DNA of 54,550 bases from Actinomycetota bacterium (GTDB lineage: Bacteria; Actinomycetota; Rubrobacteria; Rubrobacterales; Rubrobacteraceae), in NCBI GenBank assembly GCA_902810695.1, contig CADDYV010000020.1, positions 1 to 54,550 on the forward strand. Direction: 5' to 3'. The notes beneath the pieces are model-generated. The model had not been told where the DNA came from. It did no database searches and was given only the letters and a program-made list of their open reading frames with translations. Of this stretch, positions 7,091 through 15,173 are shown piece by piece. A program made the position numbers and the translations under genes. Numbering within the stretch: the first letter of the stretch is position 1; each line of letters begins with the position of its first letter.

Positions 7091-8550
7091 GCGAAACGCG
7101 CATCTCCATACCCGGCTGGGCCGAGAGGATGGCGGATCGCCTGGGTGAGGGACCGCATGTGGTCGTTACCGGCATCAGCCCCTCCGGCAACATCCACAAC
7201 CTGCGCGAGGTGCTCGTCGCCGAGGCGGTGGCGAACGCGCTCAAGGAGCGGGGCGCGGGGGTACGCTTCATCTTCCACGCGGACACCATAGACCCGCTGC
7301 GCAAGATCGCACCCGGCATCCCGGAGAGCTTCGAGAAGTACATGGGACGAAGCCTCTCTCACATCCCGGACCCGGAAGGTTGCCACGCATCCTACGCCGA
7401 GCACTTCCTCTCTCCGTTCGAGGAAGCCCTCGAAGAGATGGAGATGGACATCGAGGTGCTGCGCTCGCACGAGATCTACGAGAGCGGCGTCTACACGGAT
7501 GTAACCTGCGAGGCCATCGAGCACACAGACGAGTTGCGAAAGATTATGCAGGAAGTAACGGGCCGGAAAATGCCGGAAGGCTGGTCGCCGTACCTGCCGC
7601 GTGCTTCGTCGGGAGACCTCACCGGAAACCGCGTCCTGGAGCACCTGCCGGAGGAGAGCAAGGTCATCTTCGTGGACCGCGACGGCAACGAAGGTGTCGC
7701 CGACTACTCAAAGGGCGAGGGCAAGCTCGGCTGGCGGACGGAGCTTGCGGCGCGGTGGAAGGCTCTGGGAGTTACCTTCGAGCCGTTCGGCAAGGATCAC
7801 ACCAGCCGCGGCGGTTCGACCGATACCGCGGACCGGATGTCCCGCGAGGTTTTCCACTACCCGGTTCCGGGTCGCTACGAGTACGAGTGGATCTCCATAA
7901 AAGGCAAGGGTCCCATGAGCAGCTCAAAAGGCGTAGTCCTCTTGCCTAAAGACCTGTTGAAGATCATGCCCCCCGGCGCCCTCAGAAAGATGATGCTCGG
8001 ACGTGACCCGGCCCGTGCTCTGGACCTCGACCTCGAAGGCGGCTTTCCACGCTTCATGGACGAGTACCGGGCTGAGGTGGGAGAGGAATATGTGCCCTTC
8101 ACCCACCTCGTTACTGTCGCCCAGACCGTCGGCGGCGATACAGAAGCCGCGGCACAGATGCTCCGGCGGGGCGGCTACGAAAAAGCCGCCGCAGACCAGG
8201 GGAAACTCGCCCGCGACCTGTCATACGCCCTCAACTGGGCGAAGGAGTGGGCTCCCGAGTCGCTGCGGTTCAGAATCCTGAGCGAGGAGGAGGCCAAAGA
8301 AGCGGCGCAGGGGCTTAGCGCGGATCAGAGAAGGTACCTTGCTGCGGTTTCCGGGAAGTTGAAAGCGGGTATGGACGGTGATGAGGTACAAAACCTGCTG
8401 TACTCCACGGCTGGCGAGTGCGGGCTCAAGCCCAAGAAGGCTTTTGCGGCGCTCTACTCGGTTCTGCTGGGTAAGAAGAGTGGCCCCAAAGCCGGACCGT
8501 TTGTCGCCGGTCTTCCTACCGAAGTCGTGCGGCAGAGGCTCTCGGTGTAA
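7087..8550 (+). CDS. lysS: Class I lysyl-tRNA synthetase (archaeal type)
   Basis: Charges tRNA-Lys using a class I Rossmann fold, unrelated to the class II enzyme most bacteria use. The 487 residues show TGISPSGNIHNLREVL at about 28-43, HADTIDPLRKIAPGIP, SYAEHFLSPFEE, EPFGKDHTSRGGS and the KMSKS equivalent MSSSKG at 277-282, all in the order seen in class I LysRS. The HIGH region lacks two residues: family members read SGPIHxGNLRE, this one SGNIHNLRE, so the conserved x-Gly after His37 is gone. GTG 7087 is preceded by GGGAG at a 6-base spacing. It sits in the slot where Bacillus carries class II lysS. Full activity is not certain given the motif change. Confidence 0.88.
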   Translation: MSETRISIPGWAERMADRLGEGPHVVVTGISPSGNIHNLREVLVAEAVANALKERGAGVRFIFHADTIDPLRKIAPGIPESFEKYMGRSLSHIPDPEGCHASYAEHFLSPFEEALEEMEMDIEVLRSHEIYESGVYTDVTCEAIEHTDELRKIMQEVTGRKMPEGWSPYLPRASSGDLTGNRVLEHLPEESKVIFVDRDGNEGVADYSKGEGKLGWRTELAARWKALGVTFEPFGKDHTSRGGSTDTADRMSREVFHYPVPGRYEYEWISIKGKGPMSSSKGVVLLPKDLLKIMPPGALRKMMLGRDPARALDLDLEGGFPRFMDEYRAEVGEEYVPFTHLVTVAQTVGGDTEAAAQMLRRGGYEKAAADQGKLARDLSYALNWAKEWAPESLRFRILSEEEAKEAAQGLSADQRRYLAAVSGKLKAGMDGDEVQNLLYSTAGECGLKPKKAFAALYSVLLGKKSGPKAGPFVAGLPTEVVRQRLSV

Positions 8551-8588
8551 GTCGAAACACCGAAGTTATCGCAGACGGGCGCTAGACT

Positions 8589-8617
8589 TTGAGCTAAACT
8601 ACAAGGTTAATTGTACT
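8589..8617 (+). promoter_or_regulatory. Possible upstream clpC promoter
   Basis: TTGAGC (8589-8594), a 17-base spacer and TGTACT (8612-8617) resemble a vegetative promoter. It lies upstream of the ClgR-like site and would give basal transcription. The match is moderate. Confidence 0.35.
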
Positions 8618-8633
8618 GTCGGCGAAAACGCAA

Positions 8634-8646
8634 ACGCTTAGAGCGT
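8634..8646 (+). promoter_or_regulatory. ClgR-like operator
   Basis: ACGCT-TAG-AGCGT is a perfect 13-base inverted repeat. Its core fits the actinobacterial ClgR consensus CGCYNANRGCG exactly; flanking positions of the longer consensus match only partly. Its centre lies about 57 bases before the transcript start predicted from the 8685-8690 box, a usual place for an activator. ClgR is known to activate clpC and clpP genes in actinobacteria. Confidence 0.6.
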
Positions 8647-8684
8647 AAAGTGCTCAATTGGACTATATTTGGGCAAAACCTTTG

Positions 8685-8690
8685 TATACT
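8685..8690 (+). promoter_or_regulatory. -10 box of the main clpC promoter
   Basis: TATACT is a 5-of-6 match to the -10 consensus. No good -35 box lies 16-18 bases upstream, as expected for an activator-dependent promoter; the ClgR-like operator is centred about 45 bases upstream of this box. Confidence 0.45.
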
Positions 8691-8852
8691 CATAAGTGGT
8701 TGGTGCAGATCTATTGAGAAAGGCTCAAATGGTTCCGAAAATCGGGATTTTGGCTATGTGTAATCCATTTGTAGAGATGAATCGTATACCCTTTAGAAGA
8801 ACTGTCCCCGACGCCGTGAAGGACCCTCGGGATACAGAGGAGGCTCCCGCTG

Positions 8853-11354
8853 ATGTTTGAACGGTTTACCGAGAGAGCCCGCAAGGTCGTTGTCCTGGCT
8901 CAGGAAGAAGCGCGGCATTTCAATCACAACTACATCGGAACCGAGCATCTGCTGCTTGGCCTTCTGCGCGAGGATGAGGGTGTTGCTGCCAAGGCCCTGA
9001 CTTCGCTGAACGTCACGCTCGATGATGTCCGCGATCAGGTCGAGAGCATCGTCGGTTACGGCGAGGAGAACACGGGTGGGCAGGCGCCCTTCACCCCGCG
9101 TTCGAAGAAGGTTTTGGAGCTCGCCTTGAGAGAGGCGTTGCAGCTCGGGCACAACTACATCGGAACCGAGCACATCCTGCTCGGGCTGGTAAGGGAGTCC
9201 GAGGGCGTCGCCGCGAGGGTGCTCGCCAACCTGGATGTTGACTCGGACAGGGTGCGCCGGAAGGTCGTCGAACTTCTCGGCGGCGGAAGGGCGCAGAGAG
9301 GTCGCGGCGGAGAAGCCGCCGGACGCGGCGGTGCCGAGGCGCGCAGGCCCAAGACCCGCCAGCTCGACCAGTACGGCAGAAACCTCACCGCTCTCGCCGA
9401 GGAAGACAAGCTCGACCCGGTGGTCGGACGCACCCAGGAGATCGAGCGGATCATGCAGATCCTGGTGAGGCGCACCAAGAACAACCCCGTGATCATCGGC
9501 GAGCCGGGCGTCGGCAAGACGGCCATCGTCGAGGGGCTGGCGACGGAGATCGCCGAGGGGCGCGTCCCGGAGCTTCTGGCAAATAAAGAGGTCTACACGC
9601 TGGACCTCGGCGCGCTGGTCGCGGGCTCCAAGTACCGCGGCGAATTCGAGGAACGCCTCAAGAAGATAATGAAGGAGATCACCGACCACGGCGACATCAT
9701 CCTGTTCATAGACGAGATCCACAACCTCGTCGGAGCAGGTGCCGCCGAGGGCGCGATAGACGCCGCTTCGATCCTCAAGCCGGCGCTCGCGCGCGGAGAG
9801 TTGCAGGTGATCGGCGCGACCACCATTGATGAGTACCGCAAGTACGTGGAGAAGGACAAGGCCCTGGAGCGCCGGTTCCAGACCATCCAGGTCGGCGAGC
9901 CGACGGTCGAGGAGACGGAGCTCATCCTCAAGGGTCTGCGCGACAAGTACGAGGCGCACCACAAGATCCAGATAACCGACGAGGCGCTCAAGGCGGCCTC
10001 GCAGCTCGGCGACCGCTACATCTCCGATCGCTTCCTGCCGGACAAGGCCATAGACTTGGTGGACGAGGCGGCCTCGAAGATGCGGATCAAAACTATGTCG
10101 CAGCCGCCTTACTACAAGGAAGTTGACGACGAGCTGGCCGAGGTGCGCTCTCAGAAAGAAGCCGCCATTGATGGCCAGGAGTACGAGAAGGCCGCTCGCC
10201 TGAGAGACAATGAGCGCGAGCTGACGCTCCGCCGTCGCGAGCTCGAGCGGCAATGGCGCGAGGGAGAAGGCGAGAAGCGCGTCTCCATCGGGGAGAACGA
10301 GATCGCGGAGATCGTCTCCATGTGGACCGGCATCCCGGTCAAGAAACTGACCGAGGAGGAGTCCGAGCGTCTCCTGCACATGGAAGAGGCGCTGCACGGG
10401 CGCGTCGTGGGGCAAAACGAGGCCATCAAGGCCGTCAGTCGCTCCATCCGGCGCACGATGGCGGGTATCAAAGACCCGAACCGTCCGAGCGGATCGTTCG
10501 TGTTCCTCGGTCCCACCGGGGTCGGAAAGACCGAGCTTGCCCGCACGCTCGCCGAGTACATGTTCGGTGATCAGAACGCCATGATCCGGCTGGATATGTC
10601 CGAGTACATGGAGCGGCACACGGTCAGCAGGCTCGTCGGCTCGCCCCCCGGATACGTCGGCTACGACGAGGGTGGCCAGCTCACCGAGCAGGTCCGCCGG
10701 AAGCCCTACAGCGTGGTGCTCTTCGACGAGATCGAGAAGGCCCACCCGGATGTGTTCAACATCCTGCTCCAGATCCTGGAGGACGGTCAGCTTACCGACG
10801 CCCAGGGCCGACAGGTGAACTTCAAGAACGTCGTCCTGATCATGACTTCCAACGTCGGGGCGCAGACGATCAACAAAACCAGGTCGCTGGGCTTCGGCGG
10901 CAACGAGGAAGGTATCTCCTACAAGGAGATGAAGTCGCGGGTTACGACCGAACTCAGGAAGATCTTCCGTCCCGAGCTTCTGAACAGGATCGACGAGACC
11001 ATCGTCTTCCACAAGCTGGAGCGCGAGGACGTGCGCCAGATCATCGAGATCCAGATAAAGCGCCTGCGTCAGCAGCTTCTTGAGCGCGATGTAACCATCG
11101 AGTTCACCACCGAGGCGCTCGACAAGCTCTCGGAGGCGGGCTACGACCCGGCATTCGGCGCCCGACCCTTAAAGCGCGTCCTGCAGCGCATGGTCGAGGA
11201 CCCGATGAGCGAGATGATCCTGCGCGGCGAGGTCCCGAACGGCTCGAAGATCGTGATCGAGGCTAACGACATCTCCACCGACGATGCGACCGATGATCAG
11301 TCCATCGTGGACTTCAAGGTCATCCAGCCCAAGGAAGTCGTGAAAGCCGAGTAG
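8853..11354 (+). CDS. clpC: ATP-dependent Clp protease ATPase subunit ClpC
   Basis: HSP100 unfoldase that feeds substrates to ClpP. The 833 residues contain two Clp N-terminal repeats (about 1-145, each with [13 protein letters not shown]-like text), D1 with Walker A GEPGVGKT near 216, a UVR-type coiled middle region (about 420-460), D2 with Walker A GPTGVGKT near 553 and a C-terminal ClpB_D2-small domain. The N-repeats plus UVR segment identify ClpC rather than ClpB or ClpA. A Gly/Arg/Ala-rich linker (about 150-175) joins N domain and D1. The Bacillus partners ctsR, mcsA and mcsB are absent upstream, and control appears ClgR-like instead. A strong terminator follows. Confidence 0.97.
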   Translation: MFERFTERARKVVVLAQEEARHFNHNYIGTEHLLLGLLREDEGVAAKALTSLNVTLDDVRDQVESIVGYGEENTGGQAPFTPRSKKVLELALREALQLGHNYIGTEHILLGLVRESEGVAARVLANLDVDSDRVRRKVVELLGGGRAQRGRGGEAAGRGGAEARRPKTRQLDQYGRNLTALAEEDKLDPVVGRTQEIERIMQILVRRTKNNPVIIGEPGVGKTAIVEGLATEIAEGRVPELLANKEVYTLDLGALVAGSKYRGEFEERLKKIMKEITDHGDIILFIDEIHNLVGAGAAEGAIDAASILKPALARGELQVIGATTIDEYRKYVEKDKALERRFQTIQVGEPTVEETELILKGLRDKYEAHHKIQITDEALKAASQLGDRYISDRFLPDKAIDLVDEAASKMRIKTMSQPPYYKEVDDELAEVRSQKEAAIDGQEYEKAARLRDNERELTLRRRELERQWREGEGEKRVSIGENEIAEIVSMWTGIPVKKLTEEESERLLHMEEALHGRVVGQNEAIKAVSRSIRRTMAGIKDPNRPSGSFVFLGPTGVGKTELARTLAEYMFGDQNAMIRLDMSEYMERHTVSRLVGSPPGYVGYDEGGQLTEQVRRKPYSVVLFDEIEKAHPDVFNILLQILEDGQLTDAQGRQVNFKNVVLIMTSNVGAQTINKTRSLGFGGNEEGISYKEMKSRVTTELRKIFRPELLNRIDETIVFHKLEREDVRQIIEIQIKRLRQQLLERDVTIEFTTEALDKLSEAGYDPAFGARPLKRVLQRMVEDPMSEMILRGEVPNGSKIVIEANDISTDDATDDQSIVDFKVIQPKEVVKAE

Positions 11355-11379
11355 TATCGCAACTGTAAGCTACACAGAG

Positions 11380-11410
11380 GCCGGGGCGCTTTTTACGCCC
11401 CGGCTTTTTC
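11380..11410 (+). terminator. Rho-independent terminator of clpC
   Basis: GCCGGGGCG (11380-11388) pairs perfectly with CGCCCCGGC (11396-11404) around a 7-base loop, followed by TTTTTC. It separates clpC from radA. Confidence 0.92.
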
Positions 11411-11448
11411 TTGACTCGGTGGCGGGCGGAGACTGCTGATCTATCCCG

Positions 11449-11454
11449 TACAAT
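11449..11454 (+). promoter_or_regulatory. -10 box of radA, leaderless geometry
   Basis: TACAAT ends six bases before the radA ATG (11461), so the predicted first transcribed base is the A of the start codon. No Shine-Dalgarno precedes the ATG, and the clpC terminator lies just upstream, so radA needs its own promoter. No -35 match is seen. Confidence 0.6.
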
Positions 11455-11460
11455 AACCTC

Positions 11461-12849
11461 ATGGCTACTAAGACTTTGTATGTTTGCTCGAACTGCGGGC
11501 ACGAGGAACCCAAGTGGCTCGGCAGGTGTCCGGACTGTGGAGAGTGGAGCACCTTCGTCGAGGAGGTGCGCGAGGACAGGAAGGCCAGCGGTTTCGCGGC
11601 CCGCGCCACCAGACCGAAGCGGGGTGCTGGCCGCACCATGTCTCTGGGAGATGTCCGGGCCGAGAAAGAGGCGCGACTGGACACCGGGATCAGGGAGCTA
11701 AACCGGGTGTTGGGCGGCGGGATCGTACCGGGCTCGATGGTTCTGGTCGGTGGGGAACCCGGTGTCGGCAAAAGCACGCTGCTCCTGCAGGTGATGGGGC
11801 ATCTTGGAGACAAATGCCTGATGATATCGGGCGAGGAGTCGCCACGTCAGGTGGCGATGAGCGCCAGAAGATTGGGGGTCGAGGGTTCGGGTTTCCGGGT
11901 GCTCGCGGAGACCGATGTGGATGTGATCGAGGCGACCATCCTGGAAGAACGTCCACGGGTTGTGGTCGTGGATTCGGTGCAGACTCTCTACTCTTCAGAG
12001 CTCTCCGGGGCGCCGGGAGGAGTCGGGCAGGTTCGAGAGACGGCGGCGCGTCTGATGCGGCTCGCCAAGAGCGAGGGCATCGCGATGATCCTGGTCGGGC
12101 ACGTAACCAAGGAGGGCTCCATCGCCGGGCCGCGCGTCCTGGAGCACATGGTTGATACGGTCTTGCAGTTCGAGGGGGATCGGTTCCAGGCGTTCCGGGT
12201 TTTGCGGGGGCTCAAGAACAGGTTCGGCTCCACCAACGAGGTCGGGGTGTTCGAGATGACCGGCTCCGGGATGACCGAGGTCGCGGACCCCTCGGCGTTT
12301 TTCCTCTCGCAGCGGGAAGGCAGGATGCCCCCCGGTGTGGTTACGGTCTGCCTGCTGGAGGGCACCCGTCCCATGCTGGTCGAGATCGAGAGCCTCGTCT
12401 CTCCCAGCCCGCTTGCGGTACCGAGGCGCGTCGCCAACGGTGTGGATACCGGGCGTACCAACATGCTGTGCGCTGTGCTCTCGCGTCGCGCCGGGCTCGC
12501 TCTGGGGAGCCAGGATGTCTACGTCAACGTCTCGGGCGGGGTTCGCGTCGAGGAACCCGCCGCGGACCTGGGGGTTGCGCTGGCGATAGCCTCCGCGTTG
12601 AAGGATCGGCCCATCGGGGCTGGGACGGCGTGTTTTGGAGAAGTCGGGCTCACCGGGGACTTGAGGTTTGTAGCCGGGGCCGAGCGCAGGGTGGGTGAAC
12701 TTCTCAAGATGGGCTTCGAGCGTATAATAAAACCGGAGGGCAAGCCTGGAAGACGAACCGATGATGGAGGTGTCAATCGGTCCGGGAAAGAAAAAAGCGT
12801 GATCGAGGCAAAGACTCTGGAGGAGGCCGTCGAGGCGGCGCTCCTGTGA
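11461..12849 (+). CDS. radA: DNA repair protein RadA (Sms)
   Basis: RecA-related ATPase/helicase that drives branch migration in recombination repair. The 462 residues hold an N-terminal zinc finger (Cys9, Cys12, Cys23, Cys26), Walker A GEPGVGKST near residue 100, the RadA-specific KNRFG motif, and a C-terminal Lon-like domain with DVYVNVSGGVRVEEPAADLG. ATG 11461 has no Shine-Dalgarno but a -10 box six bases upstream. Its stop overlaps the disA start as GTGA. RadA binds and restrains DisA in Bacillus and Mycobacterium, so the coupling fits a joint DNA-damage function. Confidence 0.97.
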   Translation: MATKTLYVCSNCGHEEPKWLGRCPDCGEWSTFVEEVREDRKASGFAARATRPKRGAGRTMSLGDVRAEKEARLDTGIRELNRVLGGGIVPGSMVLVGGEPGVGKSTLLLQVMGHLGDKCLMISGEESPRQVAMSARRLGVEGSGFRVLAETDVDVIEATILEERPRVVVVDSVQTLYSSELSGAPGGVGQVRETAARLMRLAKSEGIAMILVGHVTKEGSIAGPRVLEHMVDTVLQFEGDRFQAFRVLRGLKNRFGSTNEVGVFEMTGSGMTEVADPSAFFLSQREGRMPPGVVTVCLLEGTRPMLVEIESLVSPSPLAVPRRVANGVDTGRTNMLCAVLSRRAGLALGSQDVYVNVSGGVRVEEPAADLGVALAIASALKDRPIGAGTACFGEVGLTGDLRFVAGAERRVGELLKMGFERIIKPEGKPGRRTDDGGVNRSGKEKSVIEAKTLEEAVEAALL

Positions 12850-13931
12850 GCCGGTCCCGCCGGCGTATACCCGATGAGCTCTCTGACGCCCTGGAAATCG
12901 TGGCTCCGGGCACGGAATTGCGAGACGGGATAGAGAATGTGATCCGGGCTAACAATGGAGCTCTGATCGTCGTCTCCTCCCCGGAGAAGCTCGAAAAGCT
13001 CGGGGTCATCTCCGGTGGCATGAAGATCGGGTGTACCTTCACGCCGATGCGGCTCTACGAGCTGGCGAAGATGGACGGGGCGCTCATCGTCTCGCCGGAC
13101 TTCTCCGTGATCCACTACGCCAACGTCCAGCTCAACCCGGATTCATCCCTCCCGTCCGAGGAGACCGGGATGCGGCACTTGGCCGGACACCGCACCGCCC
13201 AGCAGACGGGGGATCTGGTAATCGTCGTCTCCGAGCGGCGGCAGGTGGTGAGCCTGTATCGCGGGCCTTACGGACCGCATGTTCTGGAGGACATCGGAGT
13301 GATGCTCTCGAAGGCGGACTCGGCCATAGCCACGCTTGAGAAGTTTACCAGGCGGCTCAGGGAGGAAGCGCGCGTGCTCACGATACACGAGTACGATGGG
13401 GTGGTAACGCTCAGGGAGGTCGTGGGCGCCATCGGCACCTTCGAATACTCGGTACGCATCGCCGAGGAGATAGAGGCATACGTTCGGGAACTCGGGAGTG
13501 AGGGGCGTCTGGTCGAGATGCAGCTGGAGCAGGCCTTCCACAATGTTCCCGAACAGTACGACGCGCTATTGAGGGACTACATTGACGAGGGTGTGGACTA
13601 CCGAGAGGTCCGCACGGCTCTGCACGAACTCAGCTCCGAGGAGCTTTCGGAGCCCATGCAGATCACGCAGCTTCTGGGGTACGGCTCTGTCGGACAGACG
13701 GAGGATTTCTTCCTCAAGCCGCGCGGCTACCGCCAGCTCGTGCGCGTTCCCCGGTTGCCGAAGAAGGTTACAGAGAGGCTTATCAAGGAGTTCGGCTCCC
13801 TCAAAGGGCTCCTCGACGCCTCGGAGGATGAACTGGATGACGTTCAGGGGGTAGGACAGGCGCGGGCCCGCGCCATCCGGCGCGGTCTAAAGCGCCAGCG
13901 AGATCTGGAGCCTTCCGAGGAGATCATGTAG
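12846..13931 (+). CDS. disA: DisA family DNA integrity scanning protein / diadenylate cyclase, altered motif
   Basis: DisA makes cyclic di-AMP from two ATP and scans DNA for branched structures. The 361 residues show the N-terminal DAC domain with the DGA motif in LAKMDGALIVSPDF, a helical linker, and a C-terminal helix-hairpin-helix (LDDVQGVGQARARAIRRG). The second signature, normally TRHRTAER, reads MRHLAGHRTAQQTG: Arg110-His111 are kept but the third position is Leu112, and the preceding Thr is Met. The overall length of this segment equals the family's, so this is substitution, not an obvious frameshift. Cyclase activity may be changed. GTG 12846 overlaps radA by four bases. Confidence 0.93.
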   Translation: MSRSRRRIPDELSDALEIVAPGTELRDGIENVIRANNGALIVVSSPEKLEKLGVISGGMKIGCTFTPMRLYELAKMDGALIVSPDFSVIHYANVQLNPDSSLPSEETGMRHLAGHRTAQQTGDLVIVVSERRQVVSLYRGPYGPHVLEDIGVMLSKADSAIATLEKFTRRLREEARVLTIHEYDGVVTLREVVGAIGTFEYSVRIAEEIEAYVRELGSEGRLVEMQLEQAFHNVPEQYDALLRDYIDEGVDYREVRTALHELSSEELSEPMQITQLLGYGSVGQTEDFFLKPRGYRQLVRVPRLPKKVTERLIKEFGSLKGLLDASEDELDDVQGVGQARARAIRRGLKRQRDLEPSEEIM

Positions 13932-13976
13932 CGTGTCCGGGGCTTTTGGGGAGAGCGAGAGGGGAGGCGGGTAACC

Positions 13977-14690
13977 TTGTCCGCAGTTGCTCTGGTGCTT
14001 GCCGGCGGGATCGGGAGCCGGATGGGCCGTCCCAAGCAGTTTATAGACCTGCTCGGGCGTCCTGCGCTCTACTATACCCTGGACGCATTCGAGAAATCCC
14101 CTGCTATAGATCGGATCTACGTGGTCGGGGACCGGCTGCGGGTAGAGGAGCTTGTCGCCAGCGCGGATATAACCAAGTATGCAGGTTGCGCGCCCCCAGG
14201 AAATTGCCGGGCGCACTCCGCAAAAAACGGGCTCTCGATGTGCAGCGAAGACGAGGAGTGCGTGGTCCTGGTTCACGACGGCTCGCGCTGTCTGATTACG
14301 CCGAGGCTCATCGAGCGTGTCGTGGATGCCGCCGCCGAGGGCCTGGCGGATGGTGTGATCCCCACGCTCCCGGTCCACGACACCATCAAGGTTGCCGAAG
14401 ATGGCATCGTCCTGAAGACCCTCGACAGAAGCAGCCTCCACGCCGTCCAGACGCCGCAGGCATTCCGGCTCGGGATGCTCAGGCAGGTGCACGACATCCC
14501 CGAAGAAGCCCTGCACTCGGCCACCGACGATGCTTCTCTCATCGAGCAGGCCGGAGGACGGGTGATGGTGGTGCCGGGAGAGAAGACAAACATCAAGCTC
14601 ACCTCCCCGGAGGACCTCATCCTTGCCGAAGCCATCATGATCGCCCGCAATGGCATACACCGGAGCGTACTGCACAGGATCCGAAGCTGA
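13977..14690 (+). CDS. ispD: 2-C-methyl-D-erythritol 4-phosphate cytidylyltransferase
   Basis: Third enzyme of the MEP isoprenoid pathway: transfers CMP from CTP to MEP. The 237 residues start with the nucleotide-binding motif LAGGIGSRMGRPKQF, followed by VLVHDGSRCLITPRLIE, a TLPVHDTIKV segment and HAVQTPQAFRLGML, all typical of IspD. TTG 13977 is preceded by GGGGAGGCGGG, a good Shine-Dalgarno. Its stop TGA overlaps or lies just before the start of ispF. Bacillus has the same ispD-ispF pair after disA, with one extra gene (yacL) that is missing here. Confidence 0.95.
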   Translation: MSAVALVLAGGIGSRMGRPKQFIDLLGRPALYYTLDAFEKSPAIDRIYVVGDRLRVEELVASADITKYAGCAPPGNCRAHSAKNGLSMCSEDEECVVLVHDGSRCLITPRLIERVVDAAAEGLADGVIPTLPVHDTIKVAEDGIVLKTLDRSSLHAVQTPQAFRLGMLRQVHDIPEEALHSATDDASLIEQAGGRVMVVPGEKTNIKLTSPEDLILAEAIMIARNGIHRSVLHRIRS

Positions 14691-14698
14691 GCTTCAGG

Positions 14699-15172
14699 GT
14701 GGGGATAGGAACGGATGTGCACGCCTTCGCCGCACCGGACGAAGAGAGGAGCCTGATCCTCGGCGGCGTGGAGATACCTTTCGAGCGTGGTCTCACCGGC
14801 CACTCGGATGCCGATGTTCTGGCCCACGCCGTAACCGACGCTCTGCTGGGCGCAGCCGGTCTCGAAGATATCGGGCACTACTTCCCCGATACCGACGAGC
14901 GTTACAGGAACGCCGATTCCATAGAACTGTTGCGTCGGGCGCGGGAGCTGGTCGGAGATTCGTGGAGCGTCGCGAACGTGGACGCGGTGGTCGTCTGCGA
15001 GCGGCCCAAGATAAGGGATTACCGCCAGAAGATGCGTGAGAATCTGGCCGGGGCCCTGGGAGTTAGCGTATCGCAGATAAGCGTGCGCGGCACTACCACG
15101 GAGAAGCTCGGCTTCCTGGGACGCGGCGAAGGCATTGCGTCTCAGGCCATCTGCCTGCTGGAGGCGCGCTGA
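14699..15172 (+). CDS. ispF: 2-C-methyl-D-erythritol 2,4-cyclodiphosphate synthase
   Basis: Fifth MEP-pathway enzyme: cyclises CDP-ME 2-phosphate with release of CMP. The product has GTDVHAF with the zinc ligands Asp and His, GLTGHSDADVLAHAVTDALLGA, DIGHYFPDTDE and a TTTEKLGFLGRGEGIAS tail, all family hallmarks. There is no ATG in frame. I give GTG 14699 (157 residues), but it cuts two residues of the first strand. CTG 14687, overlapping the ispD stop as CTGA and preceded by AGGAT, gives SFRVGIGTDVH and aligns better. The start is therefore unsettled. gltX begins two bases after the stop. Confidence 0.93.
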   Translation: MGIGTDVHAFAAPDEERSLILGGVEIPFERGLTGHSDADVLAHAVTDALLGAAGLEDIGHYFPDTDERYRNADSIELLRRARELVGDSWSVANVDAVVVCERPKIRDYRQKMRENLAGALGVSVSQISVRGTTTEKLGFLGRGEGIASQAICLLEAR

Positions 15173-15173
15173 G

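Larger units (their letters stand above)
8551..8852 (+). other. 302-base regulatory interval between lysS and clpC
   Basis: No gene is seen. The interval is AT-rich relative to the window and holds, in order, a possible promoter, a ClgR-like operator, a -10 box and two short inverted repeats (TTGAG/CTCAA at 8714-8728 and AAAAT/ATTTT at 8738-8751). A GAGGAGG Shine-Dalgarno lies ahead of the clpC ATG. From the downstream -10 box, the clpC leader would be about 155 bases. There is no clear terminator for lysS. Confidence 0.6.

Noticed and set aside
8793-11012. A 739-codon open frame on the minus strand opposite clpC
   Set aside because: It mirrors the clpC frame in GC-rich DNA, has no recognisable motif, and clpC is certain. 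Long antisense frames opposite rpoB, rpoC, cysS and secY are rejected for the same reason.
12723-12732. TATAATAAAA inside radA as a promoter for disA
   Set aside because: It encodes Ile-Ile-Lys within the conserved RadA C-terminus and has no -35; disA is coupled to radA by GTGA overlap.
13946-14698. A long upstream extension in the ispF frame
   Set aside because: It only overlaps ispD in another frame; IspF homology begins at 14690-14700.
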